A stretch of 54,096 nt of DNA from Chlamydiales bacterium. GTDB taxonomy: Bacteria; Chlamydiota; Chlamydiia; Chlamydiales; JARBTQ01. A program made the translations under genes and the position numbers. The notes beneath the pieces are model-generated. The model ran no database searches. It was not told the origin of the DNA and worked only from the letters and a program-made list of their open reading frames with translations. Shown here one piece after another: positions 53,870 through 54,096 of this stretch (the first letter of the stretch is position 1; each line of letters opens with the position of its first letter). Where the stretch lies: positions 1-54,096 of the forward strand of contig JARBTQ010000017.1 in assembly GCA_029240075.1 (NCBI GenBank), written 5' to 3'.

Positions 53870-53944
53870 AAATATACAATGCGCGGCTAGGTTTACCTTT
53901 TTTCACCAGTAGAAGAAAACGGTTAAATAGCCCGCGCTCAGTAT
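53870..53944 (-). repeat. Hairpin repeat, copy B
   Basis: Inverted copy of the 47230-47305 element, with three substitutions and one fewer A. Here the terminal arms (GCGCGG-CTA and TAGC-CCGCGC) pair almost perfectly with one bulged G. It starts 16 bases upstream of the antiporter ATG, so its insertion could affect that promoter. Confidence 0.8.
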
Positions 53945-54096
53945 AAATATAAGGAAGACCTATTAGAATAATCAATGAAGAGTTATGTAAAAAGCATAGT
54001 ATACACATCGTTAATGAACAATAGAAAAATTGGAATAAAATTAGGTTTATAGTATATTAACCACTTAATTTAACCCCTTGCATGATATGCCAACCT

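Noticed and set aside
1-54096. CRISPR array, rRNA, prophage or intact insertion sequence
   Set aside because: No regular repeat-spacer array, rRNA signature, transposase gene, integrase or phage structural gene is visible in the window.

Overview
The window is AT-rich bacterial chromosome that most resembles an amoeba-associated chlamydia (Parachlamydiaceae-like). The evidence is a chlamydia-style housekeeping set next to a dense collection of eukaryotic-like domains typical of bacteria living inside protists: F-box-like, U-box-like, ankyrin, DnaJ and CE-clan-like protease proteins, plus proteins ending in prenylation (CaaX) motifs. The organism is inferred from gene content only.

Left end (1-8.3 kb): ftsK, uppP and tRNA-His on the minus strand, then divergent tkt-hemE and a VOC-family protein convergent with hemE. 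7.5-16.8 kb: a one-helix membrane protein paired with a secreted S9 peptidase, an F-box-like protein, a LuxR-type regulator, a gene-poor kilobase, small proteins (one DUF2000), a coiled-coil protein and a zinc alcohol dehydrogenase. A near-identical palindrome (core GGGTATTAAATACC) lies upstream of the LuxR gene and again between 13958 and 14570.

16.8-18.5 kb: a three-gene toxin-antitoxin operon of the HipBST type (separate HipB, HipA-N-domain and HipA-kinase-core genes). Upstream are three sites of the form TTACT-N8-AGTAA, spaced exactly 71 bp apart; the nearest one contains the likely -10 box.

18.7-32.7 kb: a co-directional island of fifteen loci, the most interesting part of the window. 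It holds three U-box-like coiled-coil proteins, two related short coiled-coil families that share an unrecognised C-terminal domain (with a hallmark RMKHLSSRELAEP-type motif and a W-x-GWD/GWD motif), an Asn/Gln-rich lysine-free peptide, and a 652-residue protein with internal repeats. Three proteins end in CSIM, CSIM and CTIL and a fourth in CGTQ, as if to be lipidated by host enzymes. Two U-box genes have closely matching TTGAC(A/T)-N17-TATA(C/G)T promoters. One family member is broken by an in-frame TAG at a conserved Trp. I infer a rapidly diversifying, host-directed ubiquitin/prenylation effector island.

32.8-54.1 kb: an Ogt-type DNA alkyltransferase, an 813-residue protein with an H-N-Q-C cysteine-protease-like layout, a ParB-like protein, a three-gene TrpXYZ-type ABC importer, an MsbA-like ABC exporter, a hydantoinase/DUF917 pair, a DnaJ-ankyrin protein, a BAHD-like acyltransferase and a Kef-type antiporter. 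Between them are decaying loci: two multi-lesion pseudogenes, a stub of a second ABC exporter gene, and two inverted copies of a hairpin-forming repeat of about 76 bp.
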